Source: Liolophura sinensis
Lineage: Eukaryota; Mollusca; Polyplacophora; Chitonida; Chitonidae
Length of the DNA stretch: 60,000 nt
Assembly: GCF_032854445.1 (NCBI RefSeq)
Contig: NC_088306.1
Span: 2,788,373 to 2,848,372, forward strand
Direction: 5' to 3'
The position numbers and the translations under genes are program-made. This document shows positions 38,950 through 50,209 of the stretch, in pieces (positions within the stretch are counted from its first letter, which is position 1; each line of letters opens with the position of its first letter). Below the pieces are notes generated by a model. The model was given only the letters and a program-made list of their open reading frames with translations, did not search any database and was not told the DNA's origin.

Positions 38950-41900
38950 CACAATTTCTAACATTGTGATGAGGAATGGTTTTGTGGAATATGTCTGTTC
39001 CACAAAGTAGACAAGTCCTTTGTGGAGTTTAAGCATCATGAGCCTCTTGTTTTAACATTGTTAACCATTTTAATGCTTTGATGGGAACAATTATATTAGC
39101 TTACAATTTGCACAAGGACTATAGCCTTACTGAACAATGAGATCAATGTCTGGGCTTTTTTGACACTTTGGCTACACAGTCTGTGATGTTGATGTTTCAT
39201 TTTTCTGCCGATGCATCCGTTTTAGACAATGAATGAATGTTTTTAATTGTTTTTGATAGTTATATATTGATAGTTACAGTTAAATGTAGACTAGATAATT
39301 TTAGGATGTCCTTTTCTTTTTTTGGAACAGCGCCATGTATGTTTGTTTGTTCACCATAAAAAATATACAGCATGGCGAATGCAGAGAAGAATTTGGCCTT
39401 GTTCTATCTCATTATTTAAAGCAGATTTACGTTGTGCTGAAAACAAATGGTCACAATTGTCAAATGTTTGGTATCCATTTATGTTTTTATATTGTCAAAA
39501 ATATTCTATGTGGCATGAATTTTACTTTTCAGAGCGAAATGTGAAGGTAACAGTGTAAATTTCACAAAGAAAGTTCCATTTGTAGTTACATCATTTTATT
39601 TTTTAAATTTAACTCTCAGTGACCTTGATATACAAGCAAACAATGTCATGTGTATGAAATTCTCTATTTTACTGCACGATATAAATAGTTTACATGTGCA
39701 TTTATGATCATAATTTGCATATTTGATTGATTTTCTACTATTTTTGACTGTCACTCAGGGAAATCCATGTTCATGCTATATTTCTTGCTGCACTTTTAAA
39801 CTACTTGTTGAATTATTCACCTTGTTTGGTGTTGTTGTACAAGAAGTACTATAATGTTATTATATTTTTTTAGATATGCTGATTTTATCCAAACTTAAAG
39901 TTGAACTGCAAGAGTTTTGATATGGAACTGAAAGTTTCAGATGAAATACAATGTCATTTAGTATTTTATATTTTTCTATTTGTTTGTATACCTGGGGACA
40001 CTTTCACAAAACTTCCTAGGTCGTATTTCTTGTAACTTTCTTCGTAAAAGACGTCTAGGTTTTAGTGCCTTAATACGAATTCATTTATGAGAAAAGATAC
40101 GAAAAATTGATTTGTGAAAGATTATTATTGTATTACTGTGTTTTTGCAGCTTAAGTTTGGCCAGAAATAATCTGGACATCATAATTTGGTGAAAGCACCT
40201 TGCCTGATTCCCCTTGAATTTTTTGGAACCTTGTGGTGACAAAGCAGCCCTGGTACATTCATCTGACTATCACCAAGGGTACAAAAACTGTTATATTTTT
40301 GCAAACACAAATGACGGCCACCACCAAGGATGCTTTTTTCTATAAATAGAGGGAGATCAGCCATGGACATTTTCCATACAACATTACATTAGACAAGCAT
40401 AAATATTTATATTAAAAATGCTTAAAGACTTATTTTCTCAAAGAAAACCTTCACAGTGGTATACAATATCTGGAGATGCCTGTCGACAAAAATTGTGGCA
40501 AAAACTGAAGGCGTTGCATTTCACCTTTAAGTTATGAAGTTTCTTTTCTAGTCGTTCTTTTTAGTGCTAGCTAGATTTTGTAGCGCATGTATTTATCACA
40601 GTGCTCCTGCACCTGTATCATAGAGGTCACAAAAGACCCAGCTTTACATAGAGCCTGATTTGCCAAAGATTTTTGATGTTTGTTTTTTTCTCTTGACTAT
40701 AACAGAACTTTATTTGCCAATTTAAAATAGATATTTATTGGTCACCCATTAGCATGCTCTGATCACTGCCGATTGTTCCAATCATATTAGCTCTTTGTAT
40801 AAATACACCTCCTATTTAATTCCTCAACCTTTTTGCTTGTGATAGAGCAACTTTTAGTGCAGTTTATGCATATTTTGTATTTTATTTTGGAGACAAAACT
40901 GCATTGGATGGATTGGCCGGTTTGAGGGCTTCCAAAAAGTATAATTTTATCAGTCAAAACAGAATAATGCCTTCAGGATATGCTTGAATAAACACTTCGC
41001 AAACATGCGAAAAGGTTGTAAAAATACAGCATGTGATTTCTGATTGGCTGCTGCTTTGCTACTCAATTCTATTGTGGTAGAATTCGCTTTGTTACAGAAC
41101 ACTAAATGCTATTAGATATTGATTGCACACAGAGGATATTAATTACGTATGGCCCACTCTGGATATCAGTTAACACTGAGGGTAATAGTTACCGCACTAA
41201 GGGTGTCAATGAAATATTGCAAGCTTTTTAGAAAGGGTGTTATGTGTCGTTCTTGCAACTCTAAGAACTTTTGTTGATTATCGTTTACGAAAGATAAAAG
41301 TTAGTTATTGCACAACTGGGATATTATTTTATTGCCATGTACTAATTATATCAGATAATGCATCCTAAAGGAATAAGATAATTATTGCACACTGATGGTA
41401 ATATTAAACTGCTGCACACTAATGGTATTAATTAGTTATTGCAAAGGAAGGCTGTTCGTTTAATTAGTTAGCTGTTAGTTTTTACAAGTTAGTTAATTAT
41501 TGTATGCAGGGTTATTGAACGCTATAGATAGTGGTTGGTTAGTTATTGCAAACTATTGATATTAGTCGATAATTGTTTTGTGCTAAGGATATTAATTAGA
41601 GTCTTATTGTGGATATCAGTTAGTTTCTGAGCACAAAGCTTTAATCAAAATCGTTTTTCGCGGCTTACAATTAAAATGTGTCTGTCTGTTTTCGTAGTAA
41701 AATGTATGTGTTACATTATGTAGTGCTTTACTGCTGAATGTTTGCGTGAGATTTTTACAGGCACATTTACATGTAAATATAGTATGAAATTTATAAATGT
41801 TCGTGTTGTAAAAACATAGATCTGTATGTTCACAAGTCTTGTCTGTTAAAAATTTGTGGAATAACATGTAGTAGGCCTTATCATTTAACATGTGCCTGTT

Positions 41901-44220
41901 ACTCAGGGGCCCTTTCATCTTTTTAGCTTTCTGCATTTACTTCTGTACTTCAAATTTATATCCAGTTTTTGTTTAGTTGTTTTGGACATGATTATTGTGG
42001 CATTTATTTTTAGTATGTATTTTAGGAAACTTTTACCTGTATACTCGCGAACAGACAAGATATTCTATGTAATACTCCACAGTAGAAGGGATCATTTAGA
42101 GTGAGTGAGTGCTTGGGGTTTAACGTCGTACTCAACAATTTGTCAGTCACATGACGAGGATCATTTAGAGAGATTGTGTAGGTTCATATCCTAAATTGTG
42201 GTATTTGCCAGATTAGGTAAATAACACTTAATTTCTCGCTTTCCGCCATTACCCACAAGTGATAAATTTACGCTCACACAGGAGCTTATGACTTAATTTT
42301 TTGTCAGAAATCGTCACAAAAGTTGTCATTAAATTATTGTAATATTATTATTAATATTATTAGAAACGAGGAATCAAGTGTCATTGGCCTTATGGGATTC
42401 ACCTGAATGATGAAGCGCTTTATGTATTGAAAATGTGATATTACTGTGTATGATATATAAATTCTGTAACTCCACGTCTTTTTTGCAGGAAAACTGCAGT
42501 TGTGATCAAGTTTAACCATCTTGCTTACGTCAAACACATTAAAAACATAGCTTTCAAATCAAGTCTCCCACCATAATGCTGCCCGTCATCGTGTAAATGA
42601 AATAAATAAATAAAAAAATTGAATCAAGCGCAGAAACCGTTTCCACGTGGCTTGACGTGGAACCAAGATTCCAGATAAGAACCAACTGCGCCAGGTTGTC
42701 TGCTGGTGGTGTGACTGCAGCATTTAGATGTCATCTATACATCAGAACTCTATTTAGTTGTGCCTTGATAGTGTGACGGTGGCATCGGGCGTGAAGGTAT
42801 ACAATCAGTCAATAATGAAAACTTTCGTGGACAAGACTGATGGAATGGAAATACTTTTAGCGAAGACGTAAATGAATTAATGATTTTGGCTTATCTCCAC
42901 CTTTGGATGTACGAGAACGGTGAGGTACTGCGTTTATGACACATACGTTTAAACAGAAGGAAAGCACATAGCTGTACTTTATTCTTTATTCTGTGAATGG
43001 TAGACACGGAATGCGTTGTCCATACATGGAGCTATATTCTTGTACCATGTGTAAGGTGCACATTCCTCTATGGTGCAATACACCACATTAACATTCCTGC
43101 ACAAGTAACGATGATTGGCTATGGCGTTCTCTTTTTATTAATCTGAGTGTACTATTTGTGAAACAAGGCTTCAAAGAAGCCGGAGTCCCTGAGACGACAG
43201 AAAACAAGGCAAAATGTTGTTTACTTTTTGCGGATATTTAGATTAGTAATTTTGGGAAAAAATTATTCAGGTTAGTTATGAATTAGGGACCGGTTTCATG
43301 AAGCTCACTTAGCTAAGTTTGCCCCGAAACACCATGACGAAGTATGTTGTAGAGATATAAAGTGCACTTAGCTAAGGGCCACTTAGCACTAAGTATGCTT
43401 CATGAAACCGGCCATTGGTATATATTATTTAAGAGCTCATCACGTTCATTTTGATTAAATCTCATCGTACAACAAAGGCTGTCTGGAATGACTTGTTATT
43501 TTGATTGAAATGTTAAATTGATTGATGGATGCTGCCGATAATTGGCATCAGTTATTTGAGTGCCATTTCTGTTATACTTACGATCGATATATAGGCCTAT
43601 ATTGTTACATGTATCCCTATTGTAGGTAAAACTGTGTGAAAGTTGACGCCAAATAGAGTACGGTCATAGAATCGGGACACAATAACATCAGTAGTAGTTT
43701 TGCTTTGCTTTTATTTCGTAATGTTTAGCATGATAAAAAATGTTCGTCGAAACAGAAATTTGGTCACCAACCGTCAACCAAGAGGGACGTCCCTGGGGGT
43801 TGTTTCTCAAAGGGGCCGTAATGTTACACCGCCCTAATCACCATGCCCAGGGATCACCAAACTGTCTTTTATTACAATTATGTGTATAATTTTACGAGAT
43901 TGTAATATTAATTTTATTTATGGAACTCCATGCAATGTTTTGGAATTTCTTTTACCGGTTGACGGCATGATGTATTATCATTCGGCTATTTTCTTCGGCT
44001 CTGTAAATAGCTTTAAATGTGACTATTTTGGGATAACAAATTTTAGCAAGAATCAAAATTTAAAACTTACTGTTATTCAAGTCAGCTCCTACATTAAGCG
44101 TCTCATTAAATGAGTTCACGCCATCTGTGTGGTAAGCTTGGTTCCTTTACCGTATACGACTCTCAGAATGGCCCGGAGATGAAATGATCACTCTTGAGCC
44201 TGAACAGACCGTCCAAACAG
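38950..44220. other. Gene-poor AT-rich region
   Basis: No exon or conserved protein recognised. 41100-41620 is a degenerate repeat of gatattaattagttattgc-like units. 42100-42160 is a tail fragment of the second SINE family (minus), 42567-42620 a fragment of the first, and 43285-43410 a short inverted repeat. Confidence 0.6.
43285..43412. mobile_element. Small inverted-repeat element
   Basis: ccggtttcatgaagctcact on the left mirrors agtatgcttcatgaaaccgg on the right, with tagctaag motifs inside both arms; ~125 bp. Confidence 0.7.
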
Positions 44221-44224
44221 CTAA

Positions 44225-44533
44225 TCACCATAGCCGTTCTGCCGCTATGACGACCACCCTACACATCTCCGAGCTAACCTTGAGATGTTCCTTGAGGAAC
44301 GCTGCACCCATCATCCATCTGTCGGACCGGTCCATTCTCCATCCGTGTCCGGGAGTGTAGACGACCTGAAGTCTAGGGTCAGGGGCCAGCACGTCCAGCT
44401 CTGATTTGATTTCCTCTGTCCATTCCTTGGAAGAGCAGAGTGACGCTTGTTTTGTTCGATTTGTTCTTATCCAACGTGCCCACAATCTGAATTCCAGGTG
44501 CGACACCAATCCCGCGACAGATACAGACCACAT
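44225..44533 (-). other. Unassigned 102-codon open frame
   Basis: Reads MWSVSVAGLVSHLEFRLWAR ... APDPRLQVVYTPGHGWRMDR. I recognise no family. It lies beside retroelement debris on the same strand, so it may belong to it; chance is also possible. Confidence 0.25.
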
Positions 44534-45104
44534 GATCTAGTGTTGGGTTCATACTCAAAATATCCGCGCGGTCCCCGGAAGCTCACCGTTTAGCCTGCGA
44601 AACAAATTAAAATATTTTGACAACTATGTTTATCGCCAAACATTATATCTGCTTGCCTAGCAGTCCTGCCCAAAGTGACCCAGACTCTGACAACGCTAGC
44701 ATCGCCAAAAATGAAAAATACATTTTGTTTTGTATTGTTGTACTTTATTTGTATTGTGTGTGTGTGTTTCATTGAAAATATAGAAAGACCCTGTATAAAA
44801 GGCAACTCATGTGGCGCCTGATCAAAGCAAAATGTGACGTATCAATTAAAAAGCTGATACTGAGGCATGCAGGCTTGGCACTTTCCACCAAGTGCGTGAA
44901 GAAAAAAACGCGGTTTCTAAGCGTTTTCACTGACGTAGTCATCAAGCCGAGTGAGTTAGCGAAAATGGACGACAAAGAGCGAAAATGGACGAAAAAGAGC
45001 AGGACAAGACTAAATGAAAATATGTAAAGCCGAATCAAGGGATTTTAAACAAACGCGGAAAATGATATATTTAAAATGTTTGACGTAAATTGGATCGAAA
45101 TGCG

Positions 45105-45955
45105 TAACGATACAAATAAATTTTGATCTCAGGAGCTTACCAGCTATTAAAGACGTCAAAAATCCTGCCAGTTAGCAGCAATTCGTTCGACTTTCGCCTT
45201 TGTCCTTGTAACTCCGATTTGTATAACTCCTCCTTGGTGGGAGCACAAATCTTTGAAGTAGTGCTTCCAAGAGACACTGGTACTTTGCCTTGGTATCTCG
45301 ATATCCACGAATAGCCTAAGCGGGTCCCGTTAGACTACTGGCCAAGTAGAGCCCTTTGTGTTCGTCAATCCAACCGTTTATTTCCGCGCACGTTTCGAAG
45401 TGGGTGTGGTGATCTATCCAAGGAATGAACCCATCAAAGGAAGCAGGCCCTTTGTTCCCCAGGGGAATGGTTTCTTTTGCCCAATAACTCCTCGAGATTT
45501 GCTTAATCTCGCTGGAGATCCAATCGGACGTCTGCGAGAGTTTTCTCGCTAGTTGGTTTCATCTCGAGGATCTTCTGGTCTAAATTCAGGTGGCCCATTT
45601 GGCGTGAAACCCAAAGATCTCCAATTGGGAGGATCTTGGCGTTTCCTCTCTATGGCTGTGAACAGGAACGGGAGTAGCGATCTCTTGTTGTGCGCTAAAA
45701 AGTGTACAGTCCAGTCTGGCGGCCTATGCCAGACTCAATCGGAGCACTTCGACGTCTTTTGCCTGCTATTTTCCCCCGAAGAATTGCTCACCTTCGTTGT
45801 CGCTACTGCTGTTACGCAGTAATTCCTCCAGGGTGTGATGCTTATTTGGCCTCTCCATCCAGTGTTTACTCCGTCAGCGATGTGTCTGGTCCCACCGCTG
45901 CCACCAGACGTGTTACGCAGTTATTCCTCTAGTGTGTCATCCCCTCCACCAAATG
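45105..45955 (-). pseudogene. Ty3/Gypsy-like retroelement remnant (leader and Gag, broken)
   Basis: Reading leftwards, aataaactgttactcctta looks like an LTR end with a polyadenylation signal. It is followed by a primer-binding-like tggtggcagcggtggg and, from ~45470 down, a Gag matrix/capsid-like stretch (SFDGFIPWIDHHTHFE, AEINGWIDEHKGLYLASSL) interrupted by an in-frame stop and a frame change. No protease or polymerase follows. The Gag pattern of FDG, then LNGW...K..YLA.SL.G.A, is typical of invertebrate Gypsy-like elements. Confidence 0.6.
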
Positions 45956-46104
45956 TGTTAAGGAGTAACAGTTTATTTAGAATCGGCACCAAATCGAGTC
46001 CGCTATGAGTCCGCTAGGCGAGTCCTAAAACAGAAAAAAACAAAAAAGATGGACACGTCATATGTAACCCAAACATTCCAGCAAAGAATCAAAACACATG
46101 TAGA

Positions 46105-46690
46105 TTACCATGCACAAGAAAATTCAAGGCAATCATCAGGAACCATCACATGCTTGGCGGCTGTGAATGTTGAACTCGAATGAAACTCCTTCAAGTAATA
46201 GGCCGGTAGGACATACAAACTAGAAAGTAAGTCCACCAAGCGGTTGTCAGTTGTGAACACATGCCCTGCATGGAGCTTAAAATCATGACCAGCAGCGTGA
46301 AAGGAAATTTCAAGCAAACAACTTACCATAACAGGGAGCCGAACACTCCCCGATTTTCACAAGCAACAGTAAGGCCACGCCCACTCCAACACTGGCCCCA
46401 CAATTTCACTGCAACCATAAGCGCTATACACTCCAGGATGGCGAAGAGGTACTGCACCAGTAGGATTCGTTCCGGGAAGGCATGGTGAAAATACAGTTCC
46501 TCAGCCCAACGATCACACTCAGTGGGACAAGCATCAGTGGAGAAGACTTCGTCAGCTTGAGGCCAGGGATCGCACTTTATCATCGACACACCATTGAAGA
46601 CTGAAGAATTGCCGCCATCTCAGATGATCCAAAAGGAAATCAGGAGTCATTTCAAACCTTTGGGCCGCAACGCCTAAGTCACGGAGAAGC
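46105..46690 (-). pseudogene. DIRS/YR-type retroelement RNase H fragment, broken
   Basis: Two frames carry FNGVSMIKCDPWPQADEVFS, TDACPTECDRWAEELYFHHA and LECIALMVAVKLWGQ, then ISFHAAGHDFKLHAGHVFTT and DNRLVDLLSS. The order and motifs (TDACPTG.GGW, NRLADLLSRW in intact relatives) are those of the RNase H and connection region of DIRS-like elements. A frame change near 46330 and stops show it is dead. It abuts the transposase remnant on its upstream side. Confidence 0.65.
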
Positions 46691-46789
46691 GTAGGCGTAA
46701 CAAGCGCAGTTGTTACCGATGCTTCTTCAGGTGGCGTAAAATAGATCAGTCCCATTACAGGCGACAGGTGATTAACATGCCTGTTGGTT

Positions 46790-47000
46790 GTGGCACAGGT
46801 GGTTGTGGTAGAAGCCATTGGAGTTGGCGCAGATGTGGTGGGAGCTGTTGGAGTTGGCATAGATGTAGTCGAAGCTGTTGGAGTTATCGTAGATGTGGTA
46901 GAAGCTGCTGGAATTGGCACAGATGTGGTCGAAGCTGTTGAAGTTGGCATAGATGTGGTCGACGCTGTTGGAGTTGGCATAGATGTGGTCGACGCGATTG
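46790..47000. repeat. 30-bp coding-type tandem repeat in the transposase tail, ~7 copies
   Basis: Unit gatgtggtcgaagctgttgg agttggcata. On the minus strand it encodes ten-residue ASTTSMPTPT-like repeats directly after the transposase C-terminal block. Confidence 0.85.
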
Positions 47001-47234
47001 GATCTGGTTGATCCGTCACTTGTGACGAAGCAAAATCAGCATCTATAAATATTCAGTTATTGTAAGGCCGTAGCCCACATGCGGCAAATCCATTCACTGC
47101 AACGGCTACTGTTGCTGATCTTGTGTAAACCTGTCCAAAAATTCGAGTAAAATCGAAGAATGTTATCCTCTGAGCAGGATGCGATACCATCCATGCGCCT
47201 GCTGCGGTATTGTATGCTGACTTCAATACTTTGA

Positions 47235-47414
47235 TGCGGCCGCTGTGAGTTCAAGTCCAGCTCATGCTGGCTTCCTCACCGGCCGTAAGTGGGAAGGTCT
47301 GCCAGCAACCTCCCCCGGGCTGTGCCCCGTTTCCACCCACCATAATGCTGGCCGCCGTCGTATAAGTAAAATATTCTTGAGTACGGCGTAAAACACCAAT
47401 CAAAAAAAAAAAAA
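47235..47414 (+). mobile_element. 5'-truncated SINE with 12-bp target-site duplication, inside the transposase
   Basis: Starts within the tRNA-related head (gcggccgctgtgagttcaag), has a complete core and ends caccaatcaaaaaaaaaaaa. It is flanked by tcaatactttga at 47223-47234 and 47415-47426, a clean insertion duplication. Confidence 0.93.
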
Positions 47415-48969
47415 TCAATACTTTGAAAAATGATCTGGGTTAGCACGTGGATTCCCTGAAGGGTTTTATGACCTTGGTTTCCGTCGAGAAGTAAGATGTG
47501 TGAATTTTCCTTTGTTGGATTTCCATGCTTCACAAAATGCTCAAGCCACGTCATGGACTGCTCCTTGTCAAACCAGCCGTTGTCACTACAAGAACCATGA
47601 GACTCTATGGGTGCTCGGTTCATCATAGCGGGAGGGAGACATTTTCTGGGGAAAACAAGCATAGGAGGAATGAAGCTTCCGGCTGCACTGAATGCGCAAA
47701 TTGCTGTGATGTTTTTACCCGTTTCAGCACTGGTTATTTTGCCAACTGATTCTTTGCCTTTTTCAACCAGGAATTAGTTGGGCGCTGTACCCAGGATACT
47801 CCAGTCTCGTCCATATTCCAGATCTTGCAGGCGCTGACGTTTGAATACTCAAGAAAACTTTTATAGCAGGCGAAAGATTTTTCAACTCGTGGCCTGTTGA
47901 AACCCACAGCTTTTGACAGGCTGACAGCTTCTGGGCGATGGATTGAAATAGTTGGATCTCTTTTCATAAGGCCTGCTGGCCAGTCTTTCCCTGCTAATTT
48001 TGATTTGATTTAAGCGGTGGTTTAGTCCAAGCAAAGGCCGGATGGCGTATATCGATCACAATGGGACTAAATAACATTGACTCTACGTCCTTAATTTTGA
48101 AACACATAGCTTCCTCGAACTTTGTGGAAAACTAAATCTGCCGAGAGAGATCATTCCAGGCGCATTTATTTTACTGTCTCTATGTCAGTGAAGCGTTCTT
48201 CTGTCAGTTCTGTACTTTTTAGATACCCTATTAAGGGATGCGCCGTTAGATATTTCGTCGGCTCTCAACTTTTCGGATCTGTAACTCCTTTTGTCTGTTT
48301 TCTGACATAGGCCTAGTTACATGGCATGGCAAGGGGTTAAGCAAATAATGCCATTTAATGATAACATAAATGATCAAGAAAAGCATTTTATTTCATTTTA
48401 TTTAACTACATTTACATTTATTCCATTAAAATGTCGATGCTTGGTCAAAGTAGATACGAAATAAAGTGATGGCGCAAAACGACCAGATTGGACATTTTAT
48501 CCACATGACGCATGCTTTGTTTTTACTCAACAACAACATGTTTATAATCTCAGGACCCCAAAGCGAGTATGTACTTTGTCTGTTAGTTACGCTTTTTAGT
48601 GGAAAATAAAATTTACACTAACTCGGACTATTTGCTGACTAATGACAGCTCACATACACATTATTAATTATAAGTAAAGTTACAAAACTTGAAAAATGGC
48701 GCTAAAAATCTTACAGTTGTGAAGACGCACTCCGGACTAAAATAAATATCGCATAACAACGCGCCACGTCGGTTGTGTATAACAGTTTAACTGGACCTGT
48801 AGGGGATACGTAAAAAAAGGTGTGCGTGTTACCCCAACTGGGCGTCTTACCCTAATCCACCCCAGCAGGTTTCCGCAAAACGGTCCATCTTGGTGAAGGG
48901 GAAATGTGAACATTGCACATTGATACGGTTCAAGCTCCTTTTGTGCATTGCCCTTTTTCTATAAGTTTC

Positions 48970-49062
48970 CAAACGGCTCTGCCCAATTTCCACTCATCAT
49001 AATGCTGGCCGCCGTCGTATAAGTGAAGTATTCTTGTGTACGGCGTAATCACCAATGAAATA
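48970..49062 (+). mobile_element. SINE 3' fragment
   Basis: tctgcccaatttccactcat, cataatgctggccgccgtcg, then gtacggcgtaatcaccaatg; head missing. Confidence 0.8.
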
Positions 49063-49112
49063 AGTAATTTAGTAGGCCTAAATGGTAAGCGAAATGGCCG
49101 GTATCACGATTG

Positions 49113-49218
49113 ATAGGCTACTCTTTACAGCGCATGCATGGCTCACTTAATCTATCTTTCACTGCACAAAGCCAAAGGTAGACAGCTATGCATGCGCTGT
49201 AAGGAGTATGATTGCAGT
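49113..49218. repeat. Short inverted repeat around a cgcatgcat core
   Basis: tactctttacagcgcatgca on the left mirrors tgcatgcgctgtaaggagta on the right; total ~105 bp, compatible with a small MITE. Confidence 0.75.
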
Positions 49219-49530
49219 TGGTAAATCAGTCGATGAAACCAACGACCCACTCCCATCTCGTACACCTGGCCTACGCAACAGAAGACAACATATGTTTACG
49301 TACATTTTCCTCGTATTTATGATTACTATTTTTTGATGATGCAGCACTAGCTATGATCGACGTTCTTACACCACACGATCTGATGTTAGCTTCAGGAGTG
49401 AAGTTGACACCTTATTTAACAATGTACTAACGTACCGAGCGTAGGACTACGCCATTGTTTACCGTACATTTGTCGTACTATATTTGGTACGTAACTAAAT
49501 GTACGATGGTACTGTACGATAATCGTACGT

Positions 49531-49834
49531 GTAGCCCAGTTTCACAATGATTGCGTTCATGTACAATATTTATTTATTTATTTGATTGGTGTTTTTCGCC
49601 GTACTTAAGAATATTTCACTTGTACAACGGCGGCCATCTTTATGGTGGGAAGAAACCGGGCAGAGAAACCGGGGGAAACCCACGACCATCCGCAGGTTGC
49701 TGGAGACCTTCCCACTTACCATGTACAATATAATCGCACATACAGGACAATGGTACGGTAATAGTAACGTACAAAACAGAGTACGACAACTGTACGATAA
49801 AAAATGTACGCCGCTTTGTGAAACTAGGTCCTGC
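49531..49834. mobile_element. Inverted-repeat element with a SINE nested inside
   Basis: The left end gtagcccagtttcacaatg mirrors the right end ccgctttgtgaaactaggtc. Both halves are rich in gtac motifs. The SINE at 49570-49719 splits it. Confidence 0.6.
49570..49719 (-). mobile_element. 5'-truncated SINE with 12-bp target-site duplication
   Basis: ttatttatttatttgattgg to ggagaccttcccacttac. catgtacaatat occurs at 49558-49569 and 49720-49731 as a perfect duplication. Confidence 0.9.
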
Positions 49835-50064
49835 GCCCTGTACTACGTGGTGAGTTAGTACATCTATCGCCTGATTTGTGGAGCTACACATGTGCAACTC
49901 GGTCTGCTTTGAGTCAGTAGTATAAGGGGGGATAACTCTCATTGTCAAAAGTTTTAACGACACTTTGCCTACGTGACCGCGAAGCGGTGTGTGCATTTCC
50001 GTCCTGCTTGCAGGGACTTCAAACGGGGAAAAAAAGTATTATCGGTTTTAAGAGGGAAAACGAG

Positions 50065-50209
50065 ATGGCGGCAAGGGGAATCACTGGACACATTTGCCGA
50101 CTGGCTTTACGCAGAAGTTTGACAGAAAGTCGGTTGTGTCGCATTGCTCTTGTCAAAGGAGTGAGGCACTTCTCCCGGAGTTTGCCTCCAACAACAACAA
50201 CACAGGCTA
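50065..50209 (+). CDS. Rhodanese gene exon 1 (presequence)
   Basis: ATG at 50065 in context ACGAGATGG, 48 codons ending TTTTQA, donor GCTA|GTGTAA chosen because phase 1 fits exon 2. The same frame is open upstream to an ATG at 49942, but the chosen ATG has the better context and gives a clean basic presequence. Confidence 0.75.

Larger units (their letters stand above)
46700..48310 (-). pseudogene. Pogo/Tigger-type DDE transposase, decayed and interrupted by a SINE
   Basis: Read from right to left. A psq-type helix-turn-helix stretch (GASLNRVSKKYRTDRRTLH, ~48250) is followed by a CENP-B-like second helix region (LAGKDWPAGLMKRDPTISIH, EAVSLSKAVGFNRPRVEKSF) and the DDE domain: CKIWNMDETGVSWVQRPT (first Asp), FIPPMLVFPRK, NGWFDKEQSMTWLEHFVKHG, ILLLDGNQGH (second Asp). 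A SINE at 47235-47412 then splits the frame, and the expected SHxLQPLD segment with the third Asp is not seen. Coding resumes at AYNTAAGAWMVSHPAQRITF and GFAACGLRPYNN-stop, then a repetitive Ala-Ser-Thr-Pro tail. Several stops and shifts. Reasonably certain as a pogo-superfamily relic. Confidence 0.8.

Noticed and set aside
41616-41936. Minus-strand 106-codon frame
   Set aside because: No domain, AT-rich composition, no splice support.
49942-50064. Upstream in-frame extension of the rhodanese first exon
   Set aside because: Open, but the ATG at 50065 has better context and begins a clean presequence; the extension lacks conserved features.
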